Under the pieces are notes generated by a model. That model made no database searches. It was not told the origin of the DNA and worked only from the letters and a program-made list of their open reading frames with translations. A DNA stretch of 64,000 nt, from the NCBI RefSeq assembly GCF_027484365.1, contig NZ_JAIXTC010000023.1, positions 1 to 64,000 on the forward strand, read 5' to 3'. This document shows positions 1 through 7,960 of this stretch, piece after piece (position 1 is the first letter of the stretch; each line of letters opens with the position of its first letter). Source of the stretch: Brevundimonas sp. Its GTDB lineage: Bacteria > Pseudomonadota > Alphaproteobacteria > Caulobacterales > Caulobacteraceae. Both the position numbers and the translations under genes were made by a program.

Positions 1-41
1 AGCCTCTGAACCGTCGCGCCACCATCGGCATCAACTTCTAG
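1..41 (+). CDS. C-terminal end of a TonB-dependent receptor (partial)
   Basis: Only the last 13 codons are inside the window; they read PLNRRATIGINF and stop at TAG 39-41. An arginine-rich turn followed by a short alternating strand ending in phenylalanine is typical of the last beta-strand of an outer-membrane barrel, the signal read by the BAM complex. TonB-dependent receptors, two of which occur complete in this window, usually end this way. The family assignment rests on this tail alone and any other beta-barrel protein is possible. Confidence 0.5.
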   Translation, partial: PLNRRATIGINF

Positions 42-56
42 GACGACTGAAAAGGC

Positions 57-143
57 CCCGATCCCGCAAGGGATCGGGACCCGATCAGACCGAACTCGAA
101 GACGCTGGAGGCGTCGGGCCCACGTGAAGGGAGACCTTCCGTG
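57..143 (+). other. Cluster of short hairpins downstream of the barrel gene
   Basis: Three compact stem-loops follow one another. CCCGATCCC (57-65) pairs with GGGATCGGG (70-78) across a GCAA loop. GACGC (101-105) pairs with GCGTC (111-115). CACG plus GAAGG (121-130) pairs with CCTTC plus CGTG (135-143) around a GAGA loop. Two of the loops fit the GNRA type. The first hairpin could be the barrel-gene terminator but has no T-tract. The series could be a 3' UTR or a small structured RNA; I do not recognise an RNA family. Confidence 0.35.
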
Positions 144-176
144 AGACCACTTCTCCTATTGATGACCCTGTGATGG

Positions 177-220
177 ACCGCCGGTTTTCTCGTTCAGAAG
201 ACCGGCGGTTTCGCGTTTCC
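177..220 (+). terminator. Rho-independent-like terminator
   Basis: ACCGCCGGT (177-185) and ACCGGCGGT (201-209) form a perfect 9-bp stem with a 15-nt loop, followed by the moderately T-rich TTTCGCGTTT. It would end transcription arriving from the upstream barrel gene or from a small RNA in 57-176. Confidence 0.5.
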
Positions 221-561
221 GGGGGGCGTTGCCCGAAAGTCTCGCTTCAGGCGTTATGGCCCATACCACGGCCTTTCGAGCCCCTCCATTGAGGCCGAAA
301 TGCATGGAATTCGCCCGATGTCGCTGGAAGATTTCGTGAAATTTTGGGCTCGCCACTCGCTTTTTTGGACAAGTCGGTTGATCCGCGTGACGAGGCCAGC
401 GACAAAGGCGGCCATGTCAGAGTTCCGACCCTCTCGTCCGGTCTTCGACGGAGCCGCGCCGCCCCTGGGCGACGGCGGGTCCGGTTCGAAGCGCCGGATC
501 GACGGCAGAGCTTTCAGCAGTTCTTCCTGTCCCCAAGACTTCGCGTGAGCTGGTCCTGACC
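221..561. other. Spacer with no supported gene
   Basis: Reading frames here are short, lack a convincing ribosome binding site and do not resemble known proteins. The stretch precedes the capsule gene and presumably holds its promoter, but I see no clear -35/-10 pair. Confidence 0.4.
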
Positions 562-1953
562 ATGGCGGACGTTCGCATCTCTCCCAGACACGCCTCGGGC
601 GACAAGCGCCAGCCGGCGCCGGTGCGGGCGTCTGCGCGGGTCGTCGAGACTGCGACTTCAGCCGCAGTCGCTGCCGCCTCGCAAACACCACCGGCCCCAG
701 GCGCGCGGCCGCGCCCCGGCCAGTCGCTCGCCGGACGCCGGTTCCTGGTCGTAACCGCGCCGTTCGGTCCGTTCGGTCGAACCCTCGCCGAGCAGTTGAC
801 GTCCGAGGGCGCCTCGGTGGCTCGCATGCTGTTCAACGCCGGGGATGCGGCCTACTGGCGCCGTTCCGGGGCCCAGCCCTATACCGGCGACGTGCGCCGC
901 TGGCCCGCCCGGCTGGCCAAGCTGGTGCAGGATCAGGGCCTGACGGATCTGATCGTGTTCGGCGAGGGCGGCCCCTACAATCAGGGCGTTCTTTCCCAGG
1001 CCGGGAAGCTCAAGGCCGCCACCGCGCTGGATCCTGACCGTATCCATCCGCTTCGCATCTGGGTGCTGGAGAACGGCTACTTCCGCCCCGACTGGATCAC
1101 GGTCGAGGAGAACGGCGTCAACGCCTCTTCCGGACTGCCCCGGGATCGCAAGGCCTACGATCCTCCGATCCCCGAGATGCTGCCGACGCGCCCGGTGGGC
1201 AAGATCCTGCCCCACCACGTCATCAACATCAGCCTTTATCACGCCGCCCAGCCACTGGGCCGGCTGGTGTTCCGCCGGTATGTCTATCCCTACACCCAGT
1301 CGCCCTGGCTGCAGTTCGTCGGTCATGTCAGACGCTACTTGTCGCTGACCTTCCGTTCCAAGGCCGAGAGTGACGCACAGGTGATCCGTGCACGGGGTCC
1401 CTTCTTCCTGGCCTGCCTGCAACGCGAGGGCGACGCCCAACTGCTGCGGTACTCCCACTACGCCGACAACACGGCCTTCCTGGCCGAGGTGCTGTCGTCC
1501 TTCGCCAAGAATGCCGATCCCGATACCCGTCTGGTGATCAAGAACCATCCGCTGGACCCCGGTCTGGTCGATCTGGCGCGGATGACCCATGTGCTGGCGG
1601 TCGAGCGCGGCATCGCTGACCGGGTCGATTTCATCGACGGCGGCAACCTGGCGGCCCTGTGCAGGGCCTCATCGGGGATGGTGGTCAACAATTCCTCCGC
1701 GGCCCTGTCGGCCCTCGGTTTCTCCACGCCGGTCAAGGTGCTCGGCGAGGCGTTCTTCGACATCGAGGGCCTGACGGATCAGCAGTCCATCGACGGCTTC
1801 TGGACCAATCCATCGCCGCCCGAGGATGACCTGTACAAGCGCTTCAAGGCCCATGTGATCAACCGCACCCAGGTCAACGGCAACTATCACGAGCCCAAGG
1901 CGCTGAAGCCTACAGCCAAGGCCCTCGCACGCCGGTTCGCGGCGGCGCGCTGA
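562..1953 (+). CDS. KpsS-like capsule polysaccharide biosynthesis protein
   Basis: This 463-residue protein resembles the Capsule_synth (KpsS/KpsC) family, cytoplasmic glycosyltransferases that build the Kdo linker joining capsular polysaccharide to a lipid anchor. After about 55 low-complexity residues, the segment RRFLVVTAPFGPFGRTLAEQ starts the first Rossmann-like lobe. The run WVLENGYFRPDWITVEENGV near residue 170 matches the family's typical GYxRPDxIT region. In the second lobe, VIKNHPLDPG is followed near residue 380 by VVNNSSAALSAL, a typical nucleotide-sugar-site loop. The neighbours are not capsule genes, so it stands alone. The start has a weak ribosome site and a shorter N-terminus is possible. 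The polysaccharide it serves cannot be told from the sequence. Confidence 0.75.
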   Translation: MADVRISPRHASGDKRQPAPVRASARVVETATSAAVAAASQTPPAPGARPRPGQSLAGRRFLVVTAPFGPFGRTLAEQLTSEGASVARMLFNAGDAAYWRRSGAQPYTGDVRRWPARLAKLVQDQGLTDLIVFGEGGPYNQGVLSQAGKLKAATALDPDRIHPLRIWVLENGYFRPDWITVEENGVNASSGLPRDRKAYDPPIPEMLPTRPVGKILPHHVINISLYHAAQPLGRLVFRRYVYPYTQSPWLQFVGHVRRYLSLTFRSKAESDAQVIRARGPFFLACLQREGDAQLLRYSHYADNTAFLAEVLSSFAKNADPDTRLVIKNHPLDPGLVDLARMTHVLAVERGIADRVDFIDGGNLAALCRASSGMVVNNSSAALSALGFSTPVKVLGEAFFDIEGLTDQQSIDGFWTNPSPPEDDLYKRFKAHVINRTQVNGNYHEPKALKPTAKALARRFAAAR

Positions 1954-2114
1954 TCCTGCGGTCCGGAACCGCAAACAGGACCGCATCGCCGATCCGCCAG
2001 GGCCGGAAGGCCCGCAACCGCACACCCGATCGACAGGCGTCCTGTATCCGGACGCGTCTTTCCAACGTAGCTGAGGGTGGTCGCCTGATTGCAGGGCGAT
2101 GTCCGGAGGTTTCC

Positions 2115-2741
2115 ATGTCCCTTCTGTCCCGGTTCGCCGTCATCGCTGCGCTCAGTATTGCGGCCTGTTCCCCCGGAGAGCCCGCCGCGAGCGCCCCGAC
2201 GCCGCAAAGCGGTCCCGACAGCGGCCGGCGCGAGGTAGCGCTTTTCGCCGGAGGTTGCTTCTGGTCGACCGAATCGAACTTCGAACACATGCCCGGCGTG
2301 GTCTCGGCGGTGTCCGGCTTTGCCGGTGGAACCGTGGCCAACCCCAGTTACGATCAGGTCGTCCGGGGCGGCACCGGACACGTCGAGGCGGTCCAGGTCA
2401 CTTACGATCCGGCGCGGATCAGTTATCGCCAGCTGGTCGATCGGTTCTGGCGTACCATCGATCCGACCGATCCCGACGGCCAGTTCTGTGACCAGGGGGC
2501 GTCCTATGCCACCGCCGTCTTCGCGACAGCGGCGCAGCGGCCCATTGCGGAGGCGTCACGAGCGGCGGCCGTTGCGGTCATCGGGCAACGCCGGTTCGTG
2601 ACTCCCGTCCGGAATGCCGCGCGTTTCTGGCCGGCGGAGGCCTATCACCAGGACTTCGCCCGACTGAATCCTGTGCGATACGGGGGATACAGCCGCTTCT
2701 GCGGCCGTGAAGCGCGTCTGCGCGCTGTCTGGGGCAGCTGA
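2115..2741 (+). CDS. msrA: Peptide-methionine (S)-S-oxide reductase, lipoprotein form
   Basis: MsrA repairs S-methionine sulfoxide in proteins using a catalytic cysteine recycled by resolving thiols. The motif AGGCFWSTE places the catalytic Cys at residue 48; EAYHQDF later in the chain and Cys in the tail (YSRFCGRE) fit the family. The N-terminus is a hydrophobic signal ending in SIAAC, a lipobox with Cys18. The enzyme is therefore probably a lipoprotein acting in the envelope, unlike cytoplasmic MsrA, and a low-complexity linker (residues 19-38) follows. GGAGG lies seven bases before the ATG and supports this start. It is separated from the capsule gene by about 160 bp and is probably transcribed alone. 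Confidence 0.93.
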   Translation: MSLLSRFAVIAALSIAACSPGEPAASAPTPQSGPDSGRREVALFAGGCFWSTESNFEHMPGVVSAVSGFAGGTVANPSYDQVVRGGTGHVEAVQVTYDPARISYRQLVDRFWRTIDPTDPDGQFCDQGASYATAVFATAAQRPIAEASRAAAVAVIGQRRFVTPVRNAARFWPAEAYHQDFARLNPVRYGGYSRFCGREARLRAVWGS

Positions 2742-2755
2742 GCGGCGCGGAATTC

Positions 2756-2781
2756 GGGGGTGTGGCGCCGCGGTCACCCCC
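2756..2781 (+). terminator. Hairpin after msrA
   Basis: GGGGGTG (2756-2762) and CACCCCC (2775-2781) form a perfect 7-bp stem with a 12-nt loop 14 bp after the msrA stop. No T-run follows, so termination may be Rho-assisted. Confidence 0.35.
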
Positions 2782-2799
2782 GGGCGCTGTCACACCAGT

Positions 2800-2809
2800 G
2801 TCACGTGAC
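2800..2809. promoter_or_regulatory. Ten-base palindrome upstream of the TonB receptor
   Basis: GTCACGTGAC is a perfect palindrome about 120 bp before the receptor start. Its position suits a regulator site for an outer-membrane transporter gene, but a 10-mer palindrome could be chance. Confidence 0.25.
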
Positions 2810-2926
2810 TGTCGTCGATGGTTCCGAGAGCCGCCGTAGAGGGGGCGAGATTTCGACGTTCGCGGCTCTCTCTGGCCGCCTTCTGACGCGCGCCGGGCGC
2901 TGACCCGCACCATCTGGGGATACAAA

Positions 2927-5527
2927 ATGAACTCTCGCACTCGTGCGCTCTGGGCATCTACCGCCCTCGTCAGCGGCATGCTGCTCGCCGGCGCCGCCTC
3001 GGCCCAATCGACCGGCACGGACGCCGCCGAGGCCACCACTGTCGAAGAGGTCGTTGTCACCGGCCAGCGTGGTCCGCGCTCGATCTCGGGTGCCGTGGTC
3101 GCCCAGACGGTCGACAAGACCCGTTCGACGATCACCCAGGAATACATCAGCCGTCAGCAGCCGGGCCAGTCGATCGTCCAGACGCTGAACAACGTCCCCG
3201 GGCTGAACTTCACCAACAACGATCCCTACGGCAACTCGGGCGGCAACATCCGTCTGCGCGGCTTCGACGGCAACCGCGTTTCCCTGACTTTTGACGGTAT
3301 CCCGCTGAACGACACCGGCAACTACGCGGTGTTCACCAACCAACAGCTGGACTCCGAACTGATCGAGCGCGCCTCGGTCAACCAGGGCACGACCGACGTC
3401 GACAGCCCCACCGCATCCGCCACCGGCGGCACCATCTCCTACACCACGGCCCGCCCCTTGGCCGAGCGCAGCGCCCAGATCGTCTCCTCGATCGGCAGCT
3501 TCAACTATGGCCGCGTTTTCGGCCGCTTCGACACCGGTGAGTTCGGTCCTTGGGGCACCACCGCCTATCTGGCTGCGTCCTACACGGACTACGATAAGTG
3601 GAAGGGTCCGGGATCGCTCGAGAAGAAGCAGTATAACGGGCGTTTGTTCCAAGATCTGGGCGACGGTGACTTCGCCAGCCTGTCCTTCAACTGGAATGAG
3701 AACCGCAACAGCTCGTATAATAACTTCACGAACCTCCCGCAGTTCAACCTCGGCCTCCAGCCCGAGAACGACATCGCCTGCTTCCGTCCGGCACCCGTCG
3801 CCGGCAGCGTGCAGAACGAAGCCAACCAGGCCACCGCCATCACCTATTTCGGCGGGACCCTGAACAACACGAGCTGCACGAATGACAGCCGGACCCGGAT
3901 CAACCCGTCCAATACCGGCAACATCCGCGGCCAGTTCAGCTACGGTCTGACCGACAGCCTGCGTCTGACGATCGATCCGTCGTTCCAGTATGTCATGGCC
4001 AACGGCGGCGGCTTCACCCTCACGGGCGAGCGCGACGACCGTCTGGACCAGAATGGGCTGAACAACGCCACGGTCACCACGGCCGCCCAGTGCACGGCCG
4101 CCGCCATCCTGAACACCGGCACCGACCTGAACGGCGACGGCGACAGCTGCGACAACGTCGCCCTCTACACCCCGTCGAACACCAACACCCGCCGTTACGG
4201 CGTCCTCAGCTCGCTGATCTGGGACGTCAATGACAATCACCGTGTCCGGGTGACCTACACGAACGACTACGGCCGCCACCGCCAGACCGGCGAGGCGACC
4301 CGCTACAATGCCGATGGTTCGGTGCCGGAAGTGTTCGGCGGCGAAAACACCTGGGGCAATGAAAGCCTGCGCGTCTTCGGCCGCGACGGTTCCTACCTGC
4401 GCAGCCGTGACCGCTTCTCGATCGCCCTGTTGAACCAGGTCTCGGCCGAATACCGCGGCCAGTTCTTCGACGACGCCCTGACCGTGAAGCTGGGCGTCCG
4501 GGCCCCGTTCTTCACCCGCGAACTGAACCAGTTCTGCTTCTCGCAGAACGGCTCCTCGACCGTTCGCTGCACCACGGAGGCTGTGGCCTCGACCCTGGCC
4601 AACGGCAATGTGACCTTCGCCTCGACTGGCACGACCCAGTTCATCCGGCCCTACAGCAAAGAGATCAAGTACGACGCTGTGCTGCCGAACGTCGAGATCG
4701 GCTACGCCTTCCTCGACAACCACAGGATCTACGGCAGCTATGCCGAGGGCTTCTCGGCGCCTCGCACGGACAACCTGTATCAGCCGGTCCGGAACGCCTC
4801 GGGCGGCCTCGATTTCAGCCAGGTTGAACCGGAAACCACCAAGTCGTACGACCTTGGCTACCGTTACACCTCCTCGCGGCTGATCGCGTCGGCGGCGGCT
4901 TGGTACACCACCTACGACAACCGGATCGTCTCCTCGTTCGACAACGATCCGGCCTCGCCGACCTTCAACCTCTCGATCGACCGGAACCTCGGGGAAGTGA
5001 AACAGCAGGGCTTCGATGCCTCGGCCGAATGGCTGGTGCTGGACAGCCTCTCGATCTCGGGCTCGGCTTCGTACAACGACAGCGAAGTGCAGACCAATGT
5101 GCCGCTGTCGCTTACGACCTTCCTGCCGACCGCCGGCAAGAAGATCGTTGAGACGCCGGAGTGGACCTACACGCTGCGCGCTGCCTGGGACATCACGCCC
5201 AACTGGTCCGTCGGCCTTCAGGGCAAATATGTCGACGAGCGGTTCACCACCGACGTCAATGACGAAGTGGCTCCGTCCTATACGGTCGTGGATTTTGACA
5301 GCCGCTACGACCTGACGGACACCTTCGGCATCCGCAACGCCTTCGTGCAGTTCAACGTGAGCAACCTGTTCGACGAGGAATATCCGGCCTCGATCTCCTC
5401 GGGCAACAACGCCACCACCATCGACGTGGATCCGACCGCTGCGGTCGTGCTCCGCACCGGCCAGCTGCGCACCTTCTCGCTCGGCGCGCCGCGCACGATG
5501 GTGCTGACGCTCGGCACCACCTTCTAG
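2927..5527 (+). CDS. TonB-dependent outer-membrane receptor
   Basis: This 866-residue protein is an active transporter of the outer membrane, energised through TonB-ExbBD. The signal peptide ends at about AASAQ (residue 27). A TonB-box-like VEEVVVTGQR lies near residues 39-48. The plug domain follows, with the typical PGQSIVQTLNNVPGLNF and IRLRGFDGNRVSLTFDGIPL segments. The remainder is a 22-strand-type barrel ending in TMVLTLGTTF with the usual terminal Phe. A short acidic loop DLNGDGDSCD near residue 400 could bind a metal. The substrate is not evident from the sequence, and neither neighbour identifies it. GGGATACAAA precedes the ATG. A strong terminator follows, so the gene appears monocistronic. 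Confidence 0.92.
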   Translation: MNSRTRALWASTALVSGMLLAGAASAQSTGTDAAEATTVEEVVVTGQRGPRSISGAVVAQTVDKTRSTITQEYISRQQPGQSIVQTLNNVPGLNFTNNDPYGNSGGNIRLRGFDGNRVSLTFDGIPLNDTGNYAVFTNQQLDSELIERASVNQGTTDVDSPTASATGGTISYTTARPLAERSAQIVSSIGSFNYGRVFGRFDTGEFGPWGTTAYLAASYTDYDKWKGPGSLEKKQYNGRLFQDLGDGDFASLSFNWNENRNSSYNNFTNLPQFNLGLQPENDIACFRPAPVAGSVQNEANQATAITYFGGTLNNTSCTNDSRTRINPSNTGNIRGQFSYGLTDSLRLTIDPSFQYVMANGGGFTLTGERDDRLDQNGLNNATVTTAAQCTAAAILNTGTDLNGDGDSCDNVALYTPSNTNTRRYGVLSSLIWDVNDNHRVRVTYTNDYGRHRQTGEATRYNADGSVPEVFGGENTWGNESLRVFGRDGSYLRSRDRFSIALLNQVSAEYRGQFFDDALTVKLGVRAPFFTRELNQFCFSQNGSSTVRCTTEAVASTLANGNVTFASTGTTQFIRPYSKEIKYDAVLPNVEIGYAFLDNHRIYGSYAEGFSAPRTDNLYQPVRNASGGLDFSQVEPETTKSYDLGYRYTSSRLIASAAAWYTTYDNRIVSSFDNDPASPTFNLSIDRNLGEVKQQGFDASAEWLVLDSLSISGSASYNDSEVQTNVPLSLTTFLPTAGKKIVETPEWTYTLRAAWDITPNWSVGLQGKYVDERFTTDVNDEVAPSYTVVDFDSRYDLTDTFGIRNAFVQFNVSNLFDEEYPASISSGNNATTIDVDPTAAVVLRTGQLRTFSLGAPRTMVLTLGTTF

Positions 5528-5554
5528 GTCACGCCGGACACTCACCGACAGATC

Positions 5555-5588
5555 AGGGCGGCCCTTCGCGGGGCCGCCCTTTTCTTTT
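5555..5588 (+). terminator. Rho-independent terminator of the TonB receptor gene
   Basis: AGGGCGGCCC (5555-5564) pairs with GGGCCGCCCT (5571-5580) around a 6-nt loop and is followed by TTTCTTTT. This is a classic intrinsic terminator 27 bp after the stop. Confidence 0.9.
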
Positions 5589-5682
5589 GTCCTGAACCGC
5601 CTTTCGCGTCCCGGCATTGAAGTGGGGGGAGGGGGTCGCTATCTGGCGCGGTCCCCTGCTGTTTCAAGGAAGTTTTTCGCCC

Positions 5683-6669
5683 ATGGCCGTCTCGCCGATC
5701 CCCGCCGAATGGTCGCCCCACCGGGCGATGTGGGTCGGCTGGCCCAGCCATGAGGAACTGTGGGTCGACAATCTCGCCGAAGCCCAGGCCGAGGTGGAGG
5801 CGCTGGTGCTCGCCCTGGCCGGGCCGGGTCGCGAACAGGTCAAGCTGATGATCGGCAACGAAGAGGCTCTGGCGGGCGCCCGGGCGCGCTTCGAGGGCGT
5901 GGCCGGCGTGACCGTTGTGCCGGGCCGGTTCGGCGACATCTGGCTGAGGGACACGGGCCCGATCTTTGGCGAAGGTTCGAAGACGGCTGCGACCTTCCGC
6001 TTCAACGGCTGGGGCGGCCAGTTCGAGATGGAGTTCGACGATACGGTCGCGGACCAGATCGGCGCACAGGCGGGCGTGCCGCTGAGCCGGAACGACTTCA
6101 TTCTCGAGGGCGGCGCCCTGGATCACGATGGACAGGGGACGATCCTGACCACGCGCCAGTGCCTGCTGAACCCGAACCGCAACACCGGCTGGACCGAGGC
6201 AAGGGCCGAGGCCCTTCTGGGCGAGGCCCTGGGCGCCAACCGTGTCATCTGGCTGGGCGACGGCCTGATGAACGATCATACCGACGGCCACGTCGACAAC
6301 CTGGCCCGCTTCGTCGCGCCGGGCGTTGTGGCCTGCCCGATCGCCTTCGGAGTGGATGATCCGAATGCAGACGTTTATGACGCCTGCGCCCGCATCCTGT
6401 CTGAAGCCGGGTTCGAGGTCGTTCGTATTCCGTCGCCGGGTCGTCTCGAAAACGAGGACGGCGAGCCGATCCCGGCCAGCCACATGAATTTCCTGATCGC
6501 CAACGGTGCGGTCGTTGTGCCGACCTATGGCGATGAGACCGCCGCCCGCATGGCCGGGGAGGCTCTTGCCTCGGTCTTCCCGGATCGCGAGATCATCCTG
6601 TCGCCGTCAATCAACGTCCTGACGGGCGGCGGATCCTTCCACTGCATCTCCCAGCAAGAGCCCGAATGA
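5683..6669 (+). CDS. aguA: Agmatine deiminase
   Basis: AguA hydrolyses agmatine to N-carbamoylputrescine and ammonia, the middle step from arginine to putrescine. It belongs to the guanidine-modifying (porphyromonas-type peptidylarginine deiminase) fold. Visible signatures are PAEWxPHRAMWVGWP at the N-terminus, WLRDTGP, the His motif NDHTDGHVDN and the nucleophile in GGGSFHCISQQ, with Cys about 8 residues from the C-terminus (residue 321 of 328). I start at ATG 5683 because AAGGA lies 12 bases upstream and the homologous region begins at once; an upstream in-frame ATG at 5617 would add unrelated residues. The next gene overlaps the stop by ATGA. Its normal partner aguB follows, but is displaced by an inserted four-helix-bundle gene. 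Confidence 0.95.
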   Translation: MAVSPIPAEWSPHRAMWVGWPSHEELWVDNLAEAQAEVEALVLALAGPGREQVKLMIGNEEALAGARARFEGVAGVTVVPGRFGDIWLRDTGPIFGEGSKTAATFRFNGWGGQFEMEFDDTVADQIGAQAGVPLSRNDFILEGGALDHDGQGTILTTRQCLLNPNRNTGWTEARAEALLGEALGANRVIWLGDGLMNDHTDGHVDNLARFVAPGVVACPIAFGVDDPNADVYDACARILSEAGFEVVRIPSPGRLENEDGEPIPASHMNFLIANGAVVVPTYGDETAARMAGEALASVFPDREIILSPSINVLTGGGSFHCISQQEPE

Positions 6670-7061
6670 GTGCCGAGTGGCGAGTGGCGAGTGGCGAGGT
6701 TCACCACTACCGCGATCTCCTTGTCTGGCAGAAGGCGCTCGACTGGGTTGAGCGGGTTTACGCAGCGACGCGGCCCTGGCCGCCTGAAGAGCGGTTCGGC
6801 CTGACCAGTCAGTTGCGACGCGCCGCCGTCTCGGTTCCTTCGAATATCGCCGAAGGATGCTCGCGCCGGAGCACCGCTGACTTTCTACGTTTCCTTTCGA
6901 TCGCTCGAGGGTCTCTGGCGGAAGCGGAAACCCAGCTCATGCTCGGTCGACGTTTGAGCTACCTTGAGGAGGTCCAGCTTGTGCCTTTGCTGGAAGCCGC
7001 CGATGAAATCAGCAGGATGTTGGCTGGCCTGATCGCCAAGCTGGAGGACCGTCGCAAATGA
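6666..7061 (+). CDS. Four-helix-bundle protein (S23 / 23S rRNA IVS-type family)
   Basis: This 131-residue protein belongs to the four-helix-bundle family first seen in intervening sequences of 23S rRNA genes and related to the Avd proteins of diversity-generating retroelements. The family pattern is clear: YRDLLVWQKALD, then GLTSQLRRAAVSVPSNIAEG, SRRSTADFLRFLSIARGSLAEAETQL and a last helix DEISRMLAGLIAKLE. The cellular role of free-standing members is unknown. The first residues after Met (SAEWRVASGE) are encoded by heptamer repeats, and an inverted set of the same heptamers begins right after the stop. The gene overlaps aguA by ATGA and aguB by ATGA, so all three are translationally coupled although it has no obvious link to polyamines. 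It looks like an insertion into an aguAB operon. Confidence 0.9.
   Translation: MSAEWRVASGEVHHYRDLLVWQKALDWVERVYAATRPWPPEERFGLTSQLRRAAVSVPSNIAEGCSRRSTADFLRFLSIARGSLAEAETQLMLGRRLSYLEEVQLVPLLEAADEISRMLAGLIAKLEDRRK
6674..6698 (+). repeat. Left heptamer repeat array of the four-helix cassette
   Basis: Three exact tandem copies of TGGCGAG (6678-6698) are preceded by a partial CGAG. The array starts just inside the four-helix-bundle gene, a few bases after the aguA stop, and stays open in frame. Its reverse complement recurs at 7067-7098. Confidence 0.9.
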
Positions 7062-7960
7062 GCACTCTCGCCACTCGCCACTCGTCACTCGCCACTCGAA
7101 CCATCTCCGTCGCTGCTCTACAGACCTCCTACGGCGAGGACATGCAGGCGAACATCGCGAAGACTGCCGATCTCGTGCGCGAGGCGGCGTCGAAGGGCGC
7201 GCAGGTGATCCTGCCCTCGGAACTGTTCCAGGGCCCTTATTTCTGCGTCTCGCAGGAAGAGAAGTGGTTCGGTACGGCGTATCCGTGGCGCGAGCATCCG
7301 GCGGTGATCGCGATGGCCGATGTGGCGAAGGACCTGGGCGTCGCCATCCCGGTCTCGATCTTCGAGCGCGAGGGGCCGCACTATTTCAACGCGATGGTCA
7401 TGCTGGACGCCGACGGCTCGCCTCTGGGCGTCTATCGCAAGAGCCACATCCCCGACGGACCCGGCTATCAGGAGAAATACTATTTCCGCCCGGGGGATAC
7501 GGGCTTCAAGGTCTGGGACACCCGCTTCGGCCGGGTCGGTGTCGGCATCTGCTGGGACCAATGGTATCCGGAAACGGCGCGGGCGATGATGCTGCAGGGC
7601 GCCGAGGTGCTGTTCTATCCGACTGCGATCGGGTCAGAGCCGCACGACGCGGAACTGCATACGGCCGAGCCGTGGCGGCGGGCCATGCAGGGCCACGCCG
7701 TGTCCAACGTCGTGCCGGTCGTGGGCGCCAACCGGATCGGACACGAGACGGTGACCGAGGTCGGCCAGAGCTTCTACGGCCACTCCTTTATCTCAAACCA
7801 CCGGGGCGATCTGGTGGAGAGCTTCGGCGCGGACGAGGAGGGTGTGCTGGTGCATAGCTTCGACCTGGACTACCTCGTCCAGCACCGGGCGGCCTGGGGC
7901 TTCTTCCGCGACCGGCGGACGGACCTCTACGGCGCCCTGACGGCGCCTCGCCCGGCCTGA
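7058..7960 (+). CDS. aguB: N-carbamoylputrescine amidase
   Basis: AguB, a nitrilase-superfamily hydrolase, converts N-carbamoylputrescine to putrescine, CO2 and ammonia, finishing the route begun by aguA. The catalytic triad is visible: Glu55 in LPSELFQG, Lys128 in YRKSHIPDG and Cys165 in GICWDQWYPE. The 300-residue length is normal apart from the first 14 residues (MSTLATRHSSLATR), which are encoded by heptamer repeats belonging to the inserted element; the conserved protein begins at TISVAALQTS. The ATG overlaps the stop of the four-helix gene, so translation probably depends on coupling to the insert. The 3' end overlaps the convergent beta-helix gene by 34 bp. Confidence 0.95.
   Translation: MSTLATRHSSLATRTISVAALQTSYGEDMQANIAKTADLVREAASKGAQVILPSELFQGPYFCVSQEEKWFGTAYPWREHPAVIAMADVAKDLGVAIPVSIFEREGPHYFNAMVMLDADGSPLGVYRKSHIPDGPGYQEKYYFRPGDTGFKVWDTRFGRVGVGICWDQWYPETARAMMLQGAEVLFYPTAIGSEPHDAELHTAEPWRRAMQGHAVSNVVPVVGANRIGHETVTEVGQSFYGHSFISNHRGDLVESFGADEEGVLVHSFDLDYLVQHRAAWGFFRDRRTDLYGALTAPRPA
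7067..7098 (+). repeat. Right heptamer repeat array, inverted relative to the left one
   Basis: Four tandem copies of CTCGCCA (7067-7094, the third with one C-to-T change) are followed by CTCG. This is the reverse complement of the TGGCGAG array at 6678-6698, so the two arrays are inverted repeats enclosing the four-helix-bundle gene. The right array is translated as the N-terminal leader of AguB. Confidence 0.9.

Noticed and set aside
300..548. 82-residue open frame before the capsule gene
   Set aside because: No ribosome site, no protein-like pattern and overlapping frames of equal length on both strands.
2801..5617. Very long open frame on the opposite strand of the first TonB receptor
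   Set aside because: It is antisense to a protein with clear plug and barrel motifs; composition is the Arg/Val/Gly/Asp bias typical of antisense frames in GC-rich genes.
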